Source: an uncultured Robinsoniella sp. | GTDB taxonomy: Bacteria > Bacillota > Clostridia > Lachnospirales > Lachnospiraceae | Assembly: GCA_900540475.1 (NCBI GenBank) | Contig: UQGG01000023.1 | Location: 1-64,000 of the forward strand | DNA length: 64,000 nucleotides | Reading direction: 5' to 3' | Shown here: in pieces, positions 26,041 to 35,344 of the stretch | Numbering within the stretch: the first letter of the stretch is position 1 | Layout: the number at the start of each line of letters is the position of its first letter | The notes under the pieces: model-generated | Databases searched by the model: none | Told to the model about the DNA's origin: nothing | What the model saw: the letters and a program-made list of their open reading frames with translations, nothing else | Position numbers and translations under genes: made by a program

Positions 26041-26085
26041 GGAGCGTGTTTGAAAATTCATTCCTGTCATCTGCACGCCCCAGAC
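26041..26085. repeat. Partial copy of the dispersed foldback repeat
   Basis: GGAGCGTGTTTGAAAATTCA, then TTCCTGTCATCTGCACGCCC, matches one end of the elements at 7345, 13192 and 44982. A clear second arm is not seen, so the copy looks one-sided. It fills the gap between cca and uppP. Confidence 0.45.
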
Positions 26086-26098
26086 GCCGAAACACATT

Positions 26099-26923
26099 TT
26101 ATCTCAGCATAAAAAATAGTAATACGATGATACCAAGTACGATCCGGTACCAGCCAAATACTTTAAAGTCATTTTTCTTGATATAGCTGAGCAGGAACTT
26201 AATAACGATAATGGAAGAAACAAACGCAACCACCATACCTACTAATAGAATAGCGAGTTCCCCTCCTGTAAAATTAAATCCGAATTTTACGATTTTCAAA
26301 AGGCTGGCTCCAGCCATTACCGGTATAGCCAGGAAAAATGTAAATTCTGCCGCTACGGTTCTGGACAATCCAACCAGAATACCTCCCAGAATCGTTGCTC
26401 CGGAACGGGATGTGCCGGGAAAAATTGCTGCGATCAGCTGGAATATACCTATCCAGATGGCAGTTGTATAAGTAATCTCTGCAAGAGAATTAATCTTAGG
26501 GCTTATGTGTTTGTTCCTGTTTTCAATTACAATAAACAAGATACCAAATACAATCAATGCAATGGCTACTGTCTGATAGTTATAAAACCATTCATCGAAC
26601 TGCTCTTCAAACAGAAGTCCCACAACCGCTGCGGGCACACATGCCACTAAAATTTTAAACCACATTACAAAGGTATCTTTTTTAATAAAATATTGTTCTT
26701 TTGTTGAAAAGGGCCAGATTTTATTCCAGAATAGTACGACTACTGCCAGAATGGCGCCTAACTGAATTACCACAAGGAACATTGACAAAAACTCTTTGGA
26801 AACATTCAGTTTCACAAGTTCATCCAGAATAATCATATGTCCGGTACTGCTGATTGGAAGCCACTCCGTGATTCCTTCCACAATTCCAAACAACACCGCT
26901 TTTAAAATTTCTACTATATCCAT
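26099..26923 (-). CDS. uppP: Undecaprenyl-diphosphatase UppP (BacA)
   Basis: A 274-residue polytopic membrane enzyme that recycles undecaprenyl pyrophosphate to the monophosphate carrier for peptidoglycan and other wall polymers; overproduction gives bacitracin tolerance. The two family motifs are intact: GIVEGITEWLPISSTGHM near residues 13-30 and FPGTSRSGATI near 168-178. About eight hydrophobic segments are visible. It has an apparent promoter of its own. Confidence 0.95.
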   Translation of the reverse strand: MDIVEILKAVLFGIVEGITEWLPISSTGHMIILDELVKLNVSKEFLSMFLVVIQLGAILAVVVLFWNKIWPFSTKEQYFIKKDTFVMWFKILVACVPAAVVGLLFEEQFDEWFYNYQTVAIALIVFGILFIVIENRNKHISPKINSLAEITYTTAIWIGIFQLIAAIFPGTSRSGATILGGILVGLSRTVAAEFTFFLAIPVMAGASLLKIVKFGFNFTGGELAILLVGMVVAFVSSIIVIKFLLSYIKKNDFKVFGWYRIVLGIIVLLFFMLR

Positions 26924-27052
26924 AATCCTCTCCTTTGCTTTCAGAGCTAATATTGAGTTCTATCTGTCCGCCAGGAAAAGTTCAAACATGTGAAAGAACC
27001 TGTTTCAAAGCTTCAATGTTATAAATCTGCCAACCGGACGACGAACGTTGAT

Positions 27053-27062
27053 AGTATAACAT
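27053..27062 (-). promoter_or_regulatory. Possible extended -10 promoter of uppP
   Basis: TATACT (27058-27053, minus strand) preceded by TGT makes an extended -10. A good -35 at the usual distance is not visible. Confidence 0.4.
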
Positions 27063-27092
27063 AATTTATGAGCCTGCGTCCTTATAAAATTC

Positions 27093-28181
27093 TTATTTTT
27101 TACTGATTCTTCCATTCTTAAATAAAAGTAAGATAATCTTACGTATGGAACGTTTCGTATCTTTGTCCAGATGCTTAAAGGTACTCAGCATCGCCAGGGT
27201 ACTTTTATACCATTCTTCTGTAAGCTCAATTAAAGTAGCCGCCTCCGCACCTTTTATGATCTCAAACAATGAATTCACAAATACCTGTCTCTGATCTGAT
27301 GGAATATCACAGATCCATTTATTAAAAGCTTCGTCTTTGTAAAGGGAGGTCTTATAAATCTCTTCCGCATAATCAAAATCACCATTTTTGATCACCCAGG
27401 TAAAGGGGTCATGCTGCAGAGCTCCGGTTCCGGTGCTCTTAACTACTTTGTAGTCAATTTGATTCTGGAACATCATTCCTACAAAGGATTTCTCCGGGAC
27501 AATTTTCTGTATCCGGTCCGCAACAGCCAGATATCCCTCTTCTTTATACACATCATCCCGAAAACCAGGACCGTCAAAGCAGTCTATTTTAAAAATCCGG
27601 TTCTGTATTTCCTCCCGGCACTCCATCCCGGCATACATTGCCACGTTTCCGCCCTTGGAATGTCCTCCCAGTACGATTTTTCCTTTCCACAGATCCCCCG
27701 CCTTTTCCAGATAACGAAGCGCCGCCACCTGTGTGGGGATGGGACTCATAAATGCCATATTAAAATCTTCCTTCCATCCAACGATGGACTCATCCGTCCC
27801 CCGGTAGGCAATATAGATCCAGTCTCCCATAAAAAAGGTAACCGCTGAGAACTGCATTTCCATATCTTCATCCAGAATATCCATAAAATAATTCATAGAA
27901 ATATCCCGGAACCTGGGACTGTTGTAAAGCGCTACATAAAAAGCCCGGTACTGCTCTTCAAATCTGGTGTCCCCATACAGGTGTTCATATTGGGGATGTC
28001 TGCGCAGGCTTTTGATGAAGACAGGCCGCTTCCCCTCTTCTAAGCCTCCCACAATTGTATCCAGTTTAAAATAGGATAGCTGGCATAATATTAAACTGTC
28101 AACCAGGTTGAATTCTTTTTCCTGAAAAGTCAGATGACCATACTCTTTCAAATAACTAATCGTATTATCCTTAATATTCAT
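27093..28181 (-). CDS. Mbeg1-like lipase/esterase family protein (DUF2974)
   Basis: A 362-residue alpha/beta-hydrolase-like protein. The nucleophile elbow IVLGGHSKGGNVAMYAG places serine in GHSKG, and the preceding IAYRGTDESIVGWKEDF matches the lipase class 3/Mbeg1 pattern. No signal peptide is present, so the protein is cytoplasmic. The substrate is unknown; members are common in Lachnospiraceae. I chose the ATG at 28181 with AGGGAG eight bases upstream. The gene follows the DUF445 gene by 48 bases and may share its transcript. Confidence 0.82.
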   Translation of the reverse strand: MNIKDNTISYLKEYGHLTFQEKEFNLVDSLILCQLSYFKLDTIVGGLEEGKRPVFIKSLRRHPQYEHLYGDTRFEEQYRAFYVALYNSPRFRDISMNYFMDILDEDMEMQFSAVTFFMGDWIYIAYRGTDESIVGWKEDFNMAFMSPIPTQVAALRYLEKAGDLWKGKIVLGGHSKGGNVAMYAGMECREEIQNRIFKIDCFDGPGFRDDVYKEEGYLAVADRIQKIVPEKSFVGMMFQNQIDYKVVKSTGTGALQHDPFTWVIKNGDFDYAEEIYKTSLYKDEAFNKWICDIPSDQRQVFVNSLFEIIKGAEAATLIELTEEWYKSTLAMLSTFKHLDKDTKRSIRKIILLLFKNGRISKK

Positions 28182-28229
28182 TTTGCCTGCTCCCTTCTCC
28201 AAAATATCTGTGTGATTCTATTGTTGTTT

Positions 28230-28970
28230 TTAAAACAACAAGTTGATCAGCCCTAAAATAAATCCAATCAGCGCTCCAAGATTTACAATTGCATTCAGTT
28301 CTTTTTTCATAATGGACATCAGCAGTTCTTCTACTTCCAGTACGTCCATCTCATTGATTTTCTCCTGGACAATACCGGAAATATTAATATTTTCCATCAT
28401 ATCTCCCAGTTTTTCTTCCACCAGGTTTTCATATGCTTCTACCGCATAGGCTCTGACCGGGACATCTGATTCCTTTACCATGGTTACCATTCTGCCAATC
28501 GTGACCTCATTTACCTTTTTGGCAATCGGCTCCCTGAAATTTTCCAGCATTTTTTCATTTACCATCATAGCCAGAAAACTGCCCTGTACCGATTCCAGTA
28601 TTCCTTTGATTACCTCTCCTGCCACACTGCTGCCAATCTCATCGGAAATCTGCCCCAGCTGCATCTCATTTTCGCTTTGTACCTCAATGATCCCCTCCAG
28701 GGCATCTCCCACTTTCTCTTTGATGCTGTCAGAGAGCAGTACTCCTTCCATTGTCTCCTTGGTCAGCAGCTGTTTTCCCACTGCCGCCCCTATGGCTTTC
28801 GCCAGACGTTCCTTTCCTTTTGGAATAATGCCTGGCGTAAAGGGAAGGGTAAACTTTCCTATTTTAACCGGATGCAGCGGACGAAACATCATCTTAACTG
28901 CAATATAATTAGTACAATACCCAATCACCGCCCCAATCACGGGCCCTGCTATCATTCGTATTTCAAACAT
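28230..28970 (-). CDS. DUF445 family membrane protein (YheB-like)
   Basis: A 246-residue protein with a hydrophobic segment at each end: AGPVIGAVIGYCTNYIAVKM at the N-terminus and LGALIGFILGLINLLF at the C-terminus. The middle is amphipathic and helix-rich. The N-terminal MMFRPLHPVKIGKFTLPFTP is diagnostic of DUF445. Shorter than B. subtilis YheB (about 377 residues). No biochemical role is established that I can assign. I chose the ATG at 28970, preceded by AGAGGG. Confidence 0.83.
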   Translation of the reverse strand: MFEIRMIAGPVIGAVIGYCTNYIAVKMMFRPLHPVKIGKFTLPFTPGIIPKGKERLAKAIGAAVGKQLLTKETMEGVLLSDSIKEKVGDALEGIIEVQSENEMQLGQISDEIGSSVAGEVIKGILESVQGSFLAMMVNEKMLENFREPIAKKVNEVTIGRMVTMVKESDVPVRAYAVEAYENLVEEKLGDMMENINISGIVQEKINEMDVLEVEELLMSIMKKELNAIVNLGALIGFILGLINLLF

Positions 28971-29129
28971 TTTATAACCCTCTCTTCTATATAAATTATG
29001 TACCAAAAAAAATTATTTCAACACTTTTCTTTCATCCTAAATTATATCTGAAATAAAGTCAAGGGTGATCTTATCCGGATATATATAGCACACCGCATTA
29101 CCGGTTTTTTCGCCAAGCCAGGAATTCAT

Positions 29130-29241
29130 ACAAAATTTATTTTTAATGCAACAATCCACTATTTATATTACACTATATCTATGAACTACATGTAGAACAA
29201 CAGAACCCGCAGCCGCGGCTCTGTGGAAAAGGGGTGAGGTT
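29130..29241 (+). promoter_or_regulatory. Upstream region of the ECF sigma operon
   Basis: TGCAACA at about 29148 carries the AAC core expected of an ECF-type -35 element, which would fit autoregulation, but a CGT-type -10 at the right distance is not evident. A hairpin-prone CAGAACC..GGCTCTG precedes the ribosome site AAAAGGGGTGAGG. Confidence 0.3.
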
Positions 29242-29745
29242 ATGGCAGATTTTGCCGAACTGGCATCAAAAGCGAAGCTTGGCCAAGCAGATGCCTTTGC
29301 ACAGTTATATGAATTAGTATATCAGGATTTATACCGGTTTGCTCTGTATACATTAAAGAATGGTCATGACGCAGAGGATGTGGTCAGCGATACAATAATG
29401 GATGCATATTTAGAAATAGGCTCCCTGAGGGATGCAGGAGCATTCAAAGCGTGGATATTCCGCATTCTTGCAAATAAGTGCAGGAAACGTTTGAAACAGT
29501 ACATACAGAAAACAGCGGAATTGCCCGAGGATTTTGCCGGCAGTGAGCGGGATGTCTGTGAGGATATGGACGTGCGCAGAGCATTTGCAGCCCTGAACGA
29601 TGAAGAACGTCTCATTCTTGCCCTGAATTTATTTGGCGGTTACAGCAGCCGGGAGATTGGCAATACACTTTTGTTAAGTCCAGGCACGGTACGTTCCAAA
29701 CAAAGCCGGGCACTGAAGAAAATGGAAAACTTGCTTACCCGATAA
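29242..29745 (+). CDS. ECF-type RNA polymerase sigma factor
   Basis: A 167-residue sigma-70 family protein of the extracytoplasmic function type. Region 2 reads FAQLYELVYQDLYRFALYTL, then GHDAEDVVSDTIMDAYL; region 4 reads LNDEERLILALNLFGGYSSR, then LLLSPGTVRSKQSRALKKM. It lacks regions 1 and 3 as expected. It is followed after 24 bases by a membrane-anchored protein with a short cytoplasmic head that probably acts as its anti-sigma factor. The signal is unknown. Confidence 0.92.
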   Translation: MADFAELASKAKLGQADAFAQLYELVYQDLYRFALYTLKNGHDAEDVVSDTIMDAYLEIGSLRDAGAFKAWIFRILANKCRKRLKQYIQKTAELPEDFAGSERDVCEDMDVRRAFAALNDEERLILALNLFGGYSSREIGNTLLLSPGTVRSKQSRALKKMENLLTR

Positions 29746-29769
29746 CCGAAACGAAAGGAGTGTCTTATT

Positions 29770-31998
29770 ATGGATGAAAAAGACCTTTTAAATAGAATTA
29801 AAAAATCAGCAGATTCGGTGCAGCCGCCGAAATCGCTGAATCCGGATCAGATCCAAGACCGGCTGGAACATGTTACTCCTCCTCTGGATGCCGGAAAGAA
29901 GAAGAAATTTCCGATTTACCGGATCGGCGCTGCGGCGGCTGTCATACTGATTGCTCTGGTTTGTGTATGGACCGTAAACCGCATCCCAAGCCATCCTCAA
30001 AATGAAATGGCCGCTTCCAAAGAGGAGGCTGGTGCAAAAAACATGAATAACGAAGATTTATATAATTCCGGTAATAATTCAGAAAATGCTTCCGGAAATT
30101 TCGATGACCGGGGCGCAGGTTCTAAAGAAAGTTTAACAGAAGCTGCTGAACTGGAAAACAGCCCGGCTCTCTCTGATGATACCGACAATGAAGCGGTCAT
30201 TACTGCACCCCAGTCCTCACCGGATGGAAAAGTAGTTCCTGTCAGGAATTACGATGTCCTCTACAATACCTTGGCTGAGCATTTTCCGGAACAGGCGAAT
30301 GGCGTAACAAGTGAAGCAAAAGCCAGCGCCAGTGCAGGCACCGGAGGCGATATGGAAAGTGCCAAAGAAATGGCCGACGGATTTGCCGGAGGCAATGAAG
30401 AGTCCATGGCAATGGATACCGGTGCTGCAGACAGCAGTGACTATTCTTCTACAAATATTCAGGAAACCGGAGTGGATGAAGGAGATGTGGTAAAAACAGA
30501 CGGGAAATATCTCTATATTTTAGGTAACGATAATAAGCTTCACATTATCAAGGCAGACGGCAGCAAACTGGAGGAAACCGCTTCTATTGATTTCAAGGAC
30601 TTTGCAGAGACTATTGAAGAATTTTATATCAGCAAAGATACTTTAAATGTGATAACTACTACCTCTACAACCACCATGCAAAGCGGATCCACCGCTTCTG
30701 ACGGAAGTATCATAGAAGAGGACATCGCCTGGACCGATTCAGCAGATGCTAAAAAAGACATCTATTCCGTTAACCGAAACCTGATTACAAAGTTATATAC
30801 CTATGATATATCAGACCGGAGTGCTCCAAAACTCACCGGAACCACCACTCAGGACGGATATTATCAGACTAGCAGGAAAACAGGCGATTATATCTATCTG
30901 TTTTCCGAATACACACCCGTTATAAAAGAAACCAGGCAAGACAGTACGATTATACCGAAGATAAACGGCAAGGACCTTCCGTCCTCCGATATCTATATCC
31001 CGGAATTTTTAAATTCTTCAACCTATTTAATCGTAACCGCAATTGATACGAAATCCCCGGATAAAATACTGACCAAAAAGGCAATTGTCTCAGCCACCTA
31101 TCTCTATTATGTAAGCACAGAAAATATATATATCTGCACAAACGACTGGAACGGTTCCACTAATACAACACAGATCATGAAATTCAAATACGAAAAAGGC
31201 AGTATCACCCCCGTAAGCGCTGCACAAGCGAAAGGTTCACTCAATAACTCGTTTTCACTGAATGAGCACAATGGTTATCTGCGTATTGTGACAACCTCCT
31301 ACAGCGAGAATACCGGAAACGTTAATAACCTGTATATCTTTGACGAATCCCTGAACCCCTGCGGCAAACTGGAGAATCTGGCTCCCGGAGAAACCATACA
31401 GTCTGCACGTTTTATGGGTGATACCGGATACTTCGTCACCTTCAGGCAGATGGATCCCCTATTTTCCGTAGATCTCTCGGATCCGGAAAATCCGAAACTC
31501 CTGGGCGAACTGAAAATAACAGGATTCTCTTCCTACCTGCATTTCTATGGAAAAGATAAACTCCTGGGGATAGGATACGAAGTTGATCCGGACAGCGGAA
31601 CTTATAAAGGAATGAAGCTCTCCATGTTTGATCTTTCTGATCCATCCAATGTGAAAGAAGTGCACAAATATATTATCCAGGATGCCAATGAATCCCAGGG
31701 TCTGGTTAATTACAAAGCAATTATGATCAATCCCGATAAAAATCTGTTTGGTTTTCACTGTCGTACCGACATTGATAATTACATGGTATTTTCATACGAT
31801 CCTGAAAAAGGTTTCCAGAATCAACTGGTATATTCCTTCAAAGGCACCGAAGATTACAGCCTTTCCATCAACAATATACGGGGCTTATATATCAATGATA
31901 CCTTTTATCTGTCATACGGCAAGGACACCCAAAATAATATCTTAAGCTTTGATATGAAGAACAGCTTTAGCCAGCTTGGGTCCTTCCAGACAAAATAA
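29770..31998 (+). CDS. Membrane-anchored beta-propeller protein, probable anti-sigma factor
   Basis: A 742-residue protein. Residues 1-49 are cytoplasmic and end in KKKK, a membrane segment follows at 52-69, then a disordered S/N/E/D-rich linker (70-225). From about residue 235 the block ETGVDEGDVVKTDGKYLYIL begins the secreted beta-propeller domain (PF09826 type), with repeated strand pairs such as IYICTNDWNG and YFVTFRQMDPLFSVDLSD. The topology and the pairing with the ECF sigma gene suggest that the head holds the sigma factor and the propeller senses something outside. A zinc anti-sigma HxxxCxxC motif is absent. The propeller call is firm; the regulatory role is inferred. Confidence 0.8.
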   Translation: MDEKDLLNRIKKSADSVQPPKSLNPDQIQDRLEHVTPPLDAGKKKKFPIYRIGAAAAVILIALVCVWTVNRIPSHPQNEMAASKEEAGAKNMNNEDLYNSGNNSENASGNFDDRGAGSKESLTEAAELENSPALSDDTDNEAVITAPQSSPDGKVVPVRNYDVLYNTLAEHFPEQANGVTSEAKASASAGTGGDMESAKEMADGFAGGNEESMAMDTGAADSSDYSSTNIQETGVDEGDVVKTDGKYLYILGNDNKLHIIKADGSKLEETASIDFKDFAETIEEFYISKDTLNVITTTSTTTMQSGSTASDGSIIEEDIAWTDSADAKKDIYSVNRNLITKLYTYDISDRSAPKLTGTTTQDGYYQTSRKTGDYIYLFSEYTPVIKETRQDSTIIPKINGKDLPSSDIYIPEFLNSSTYLIVTAIDTKSPDKILTKKAIVSATYLYYVSTENIYICTNDWNGSTNTTQIMKFKYEKGSITPVSAAQAKGSLNNSFSLNEHNGYLRIVTTSYSENTGNVNNLYIFDESLNPCGKLENLAPGETIQSARFMGDTGYFVTFRQMDPLFSVDLSDPENPKLLGELKITGFSSYLHFYGKDKLLGIGYEVDPDSGTYKGMKLSMFDLSDPSNVKEVHKYIIQDANESQGLVNYKAIMINPDKNLFGFHCRTDIDNYMVFSYDPEKGFQNQLVYSFKGTEDYSLSINNIRGLYINDTFYLSYGKDTQNNILSFDMKNSFSQLGSFQTK

Positions 31999-32035
31999 GA
32001 AAGTCCCTGCTTTCATCCCGGAAGCAGGGACTTTC
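31999..32035. terminator. Bidirectional terminator
   Basis: GAAAGTCCCTGCTT and AAGCAGGGACTTTC form a perfect 14-bp stem with a short loop, starting one base past the propeller stop codon. It serves both the plus-strand sigma operon and the minus-strand permease operon that converge here. Confidence 0.88.
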
Positions 32036-32051
32036 ATTCACTTCTTGTAAT

Positions 32052-32900
32052 TTATCCTTTTACACCACTGCTGGTTATTCCCTGAACAAAATACTTTTGG
32101 AAGGGAAGGAATAAAAATAACGGTATCAGTGCCGAGATCATGGAACCAGCATACAGGCACGACCACAGGGTAGAACGTTCCTGTTGAAAGGAAGATAATG
32201 AAATCTGTATCGTCCGTATTTCTCTGGTTCTGGCAATCAGGAGCGGCCACAGGTAGGAATTCCACTGATCCATAAATATCATCAGCCCTGCGGTTATAAA
32301 TACCGGTACGGAAAGCGGTATAATAATTTTGCAGAAGATGGCTGGCAGCGCTGCGCCATCCACTCTTGCCGCTTCTACCAGGCTTGCCGGTATTTCCTTA
32401 AAGAATTGCACAAACAGAAACAGGACCAGTCCGCTGGCAATGCCGGGTAAAATAATTCCCATCCTGCTGTTTACAAGTCCCAGTTTGTCCGCTATGGAAT
32501 ATAGGGGCAGCGCAATTGCCTCAAACGGTATCATAAAGGAAAGCAGGATGATCCCAAATAAGACTTTCTTAAACCGGAAGTCAAATGCGGCAAAGGCAAA
32601 CGCGGCAATACTGTTTACGATACATCCTAAAAATATAGATACCACCGTTACAAACAGTGTGTTTATGATAGGCTGCAGAAAGTTAAAGTCCGTAAAAATC
32701 TTCACGTAAGCCTCTACCGTAAAGTTAACCGGAATCAGCGTATGGATGGAAAACGGCAGCGCATATTTATAAAGCTCATTATCATTTCGAAAAGAAGCGG
32801 ATATCCCCCACAGCAGCGGAAACAGCGTCACCAGTACCACACAGGCGAGTCCCAGGTAGATTGCTGCATTTTTTATGATCTTTTTTTGTCTTCTGCTCAT
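32052..32900 (-). CDS. CUT1 ABC transporter permease (MalG type), nucleoside-hydrolase locus
   Basis: A 282-residue permease with six membrane segments and the EAA loop ASLVEAARVDGAALPAIFCK, then IIPLSVPV. The start overlaps the stop of the partner permease by four bases (ATGA), so translation is coupled. It is the distal gene of the operon nucleoside hydrolase - binding protein - permease - permease. No ATPase gene is present in the locus. Confidence 0.93.
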   Translation of the reverse strand: MSRRQKKIIKNAAIYLGLACVVLVTLFPLLWGISASFRNDNELYKYALPFSIHTLIPVNFTVEAYVKIFTDFNFLQPIINTLFVTVVSIFLGCIVNSIAAFAFAAFDFRFKKVLFGIILLSFMIPFEAIALPLYSIADKLGLVNSRMGIILPGIASGLVLFLFVQFFKEIPASLVEAARVDGAALPAIFCKIIIPLSVPVFITAGLMIFMDQWNSYLWPLLIARTREIRTIQISLSSFQQERSTLWSCLYAGSMISALIPLFLFLPFQKYFVQGITSSGVKG

Positions 32901-33790
32901 GCTGTTTTCCTCCTTTTCTTACTGCCTCCCTTTGCATCATCGTCCCGGTCTGATAAAATTAAGGACTGCAGACAGCAGATCAGTACAATGATAAGCAGAA
33001 GTACCGTTACAATTGCTGACGACCTGGGGCGGTCGATAAACTTAAATGCAGATTTATATGCCTCAAACATCAGCACGTTTGTACTGTTCTCCGGACCACC
33101 GTTTGTAATCATCTGCATGGGTACAAACAGGAGGACATTTGCTGTAGTGTTTGCAATAAACACAAATAATAATACACGCTTAATCAGGGGAAGCGTGATC
33201 CTGGTCGTTGTCTTGATCCATCCGGCGCCGTCAATCCTGGCGGATTCGTAGATGGAGGTATCGATATTCTTAAGCCCTGCCAGGATAAACATCATCCAAT
33301 AGCCCACGCCTTTCCAGGTAGCTATAATCACAATACACCAAAGTGCCTGGCTTTTGCTGATCAGGAATCCCTGAGCCGGGATTCCTAATATACTCAATAA
33401 GCTGTTGATAATACCGTTATTCGGATTAAACATCATATTCCATAAAATAGTAGCTACCGTCAGGGAAATGGTTACAGGCAGATAGAAGATTGTACGGAAA
33501 ATCCCAATTCCCTTAATGGTGGAATTTGCCAGCATAGCGATGAGAAATGCCAGCAGCACCTGGAGCGGAATCATTACAATGTTAATTTCAATCGTAACCC
33601 ACAAGGCATTCCAGAATACCGGATCCTTAAACAGTGCCAGATACGTATGCAAGGTAAATTTTGAATCAATGATAATTCCCTCCATCATCGTACTTATAAT
33701 CGGGGATATTTTAAAAATAAGGATAAGTACAAATGCGGGCAATATCATAAGGTAAGGAATAAACCAGTATTTTTTAGTCAAATTAAACAC
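32897..33790 (-). CDS. CUT1 ABC transporter permease (MalF type), nucleoside-hydrolase locus
   Basis: A 297-residue permease with six membrane segments and the EAA loop SIYESARIDGAGWIKTTTRI. I chose a GTG start at 33790 because AGAGGTGA sits three bases upstream and because the longer ATG start would run 53 bases into the binding-protein gene. It pairs with the following MalG-type permease. Confidence 0.91.
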   Translation of the reverse strand: MFNLTKKYWFIPYLMILPAFVLILIFKISPIISTMMEGIIIDSKFTLHTYLALFKDPVFWNALWVTIEINIVMIPLQVLLAFLIAMLANSTIKGIGIFRTIFYLPVTISLTVATILWNMMFNPNNGIINSLLSILGIPAQGFLISKSQALWCIVIIATWKGVGYWMMFILAGLKNIDTSIYESARIDGAGWIKTTTRITLPLIKRVLLFVFIANTTANVLLFVPMQMITNGGPENSTNVLMFEAYKSAFKFIDRPRSSAIVTVLLLIIVLICCLQSLILSDRDDDAKGGSKKRRKTA

Positions 33791-33809
33791 GCTATCACCT
33801 CTGGTCCTT

Positions 33810-35306
33810 CTATTTTTGGTATTTTTCCATCGCTGTATTGATTTGGGACACTGCGTTATCAAGGGCTGTCTTCACCTCGGTACCGTTGCGTATATCCTCC
33901 CAGGTATTGGTGATAACGGTATCGTACTCGGTGTATCCCGGGGTAAGTGCCCTTGGAACAGCTGTATTTGCTGCTTCATATGCCGCTATTTTCATAATAC
34001 CATCGGCATTCTCATCATTCAGAATTGCATCTACCGCCGCCTTTGTGGAAGGAACATCATGGTTGATATCAAGCCACATGTCATTTCCCTCACCGATTGA
34101 AAGCCATTTGATAAAATAGGCAGCCAGATCCTTGTTCTGTGAATTTGCCGGAATTCCAAAATGCCAGCTTCCTGTTGAAGTTCCCACCTGGTCTTCATGC
34201 CCCTCAAAAGCAGGGACCGGACAATATCCATAATCTTTGAAATCCTTCTGGGCGCAGTTTGCCTCTGTCCAGGTTCCTCCAACCATAAATACCACCTTAC
34301 CTGCAGTAAATGTATCCGTAACTTCATCCGCAGTAATTCCTCTGAGAGAAACGCCTTCGTTGTAAAGATTCTGATACCAGGTACATGCCTTTACCCAGCT
34401 CTCATCATTAATAACGCCCTCTACTCCATATCCGTCATCTCCGATATTTTTTCCGCCCAGGCTGTTCGCCAGGGGATTCAACTGGTAAGTTCTGCTCACC
34501 TGCTGGAACATCAGCCCTGCAATACCATTATTTCCATCCGGATCAACTGCTGCAAGGGTATCTTTTGCCATTTTTTCTACCTGTTCCCAGGTCAGCCGTT
34601 TTTCCGTATCCGATTCCGGCATTTCAATGCCTGCCTGTTGAAGCAGAGCCTTGTTGTACCAGAGAAGCTGGGAAGATGTGTTCATAGCCGGCGCATAAAA
34701 TTTTCCGTCCCAGGTACCTGCTGTTACGGCTGAGTCTATAAACTGTCCTTTCTCTTCCTCTGTGAAATATTCGTCCATAGGTGCCAGATAACCCCTGTCT
34801 GCATAACCGGCAACCATAGGTACATCTACACTCAACACGTCATAATCAGAGGAACCCGATCCCACTTTTACCTCTATAACTTCAAATAAATCATTAAATG
34901 AATACCACTCTGTCTTAACCGTTGCCCCTGTCTCTTCCTGGAACTTTTCAATCAGGGGTTTTGTCTGGCCCTCCCATGCGTTGTCACCCACACCCTGGGA
35001 CACCCAGGTGATTGTCTGGCCTTCAAACGGCTTTTCGGCAGTCCCTGACTTTGCATCTTCTGCATCGGAAGTACCGGACTTCTCTTTGCCGTCCTGAGAT
35101 TCACCGGAGTTCTCACTGCCATTCCTGGATTCTTCTGCTTTGCCCCCGCTGCTCTGGGATTCACCGGAATTCTCCGTGCCCGCACTTGCGGTATCCTCAG
35201 TTCCTGAAGCCTGTGTCCCCTTCTCCTGCCCTGCACCGGAACATCCGGCTAATGCAGATGCTGTCATTGTTACCGTTAATAAGATTGCCGCCACTCTTTT
35301 TTTCAT
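33810..35306 (-). CDS. Substrate-binding lipoprotein of the nucleoside-hydrolase locus
   Basis: A 498-residue family 1 solute-binding protein. The lipoprotein signal ends in SALAGC (lipid on C21). Residues 22-92 are an unusually long low-complexity linker of S, G, E, K, D and T with ENSGESQ occurring twice. The folded part starts at GQTITWVSQGVGDNAWEG and shows MVGGTWTEANCAQ and GSWHFGIPANSQN. It should present a sugar-like ligand to the two permeases. Operon position directly after the hydrolase gene suggests that the ligand is the hydrolase substrate or a relative. Confidence 0.92.
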   Translation of the reverse strand: MKKRVAAILLTVTMTASALAGCSGAGQEKGTQASGTEDTASAGTENSGESQSSGGKAEESRNGSENSGESQDGKEKSGTSDAEDAKSGTAEKPFEGQTITWVSQGVGDNAWEGQTKPLIEKFQEETGATVKTEWYSFNDLFEVIEVKVGSGSSDYDVLSVDVPMVAGYADRGYLAPMDEYFTEEEKGQFIDSAVTAGTWDGKFYAPAMNTSSQLLWYNKALLQQAGIEMPESDTEKRLTWEQVEKMAKDTLAAVDPDGNNGIAGLMFQQVSRTYQLNPLANSLGGKNIGDDGYGVEGVINDESWVKACTWYQNLYNEGVSLRGITADEVTDTFTAGKVVFMVGGTWTEANCAQKDFKDYGYCPVPAFEGHEDQVGTSTGSWHFGIPANSQNKDLAAYFIKWLSIGEGNDMWLDINHDVPSTKAAVDAILNDENADGIMKIAAYEAANTAVPRALTPGYTEYDTVITNTWEDIRNGTEVKTALDNAVSQINTAMEKYQK

Positions 35307-35344
35307 ATTCGTTTCCTCCTTGATCTGCCTGTAATCCTGTTACT

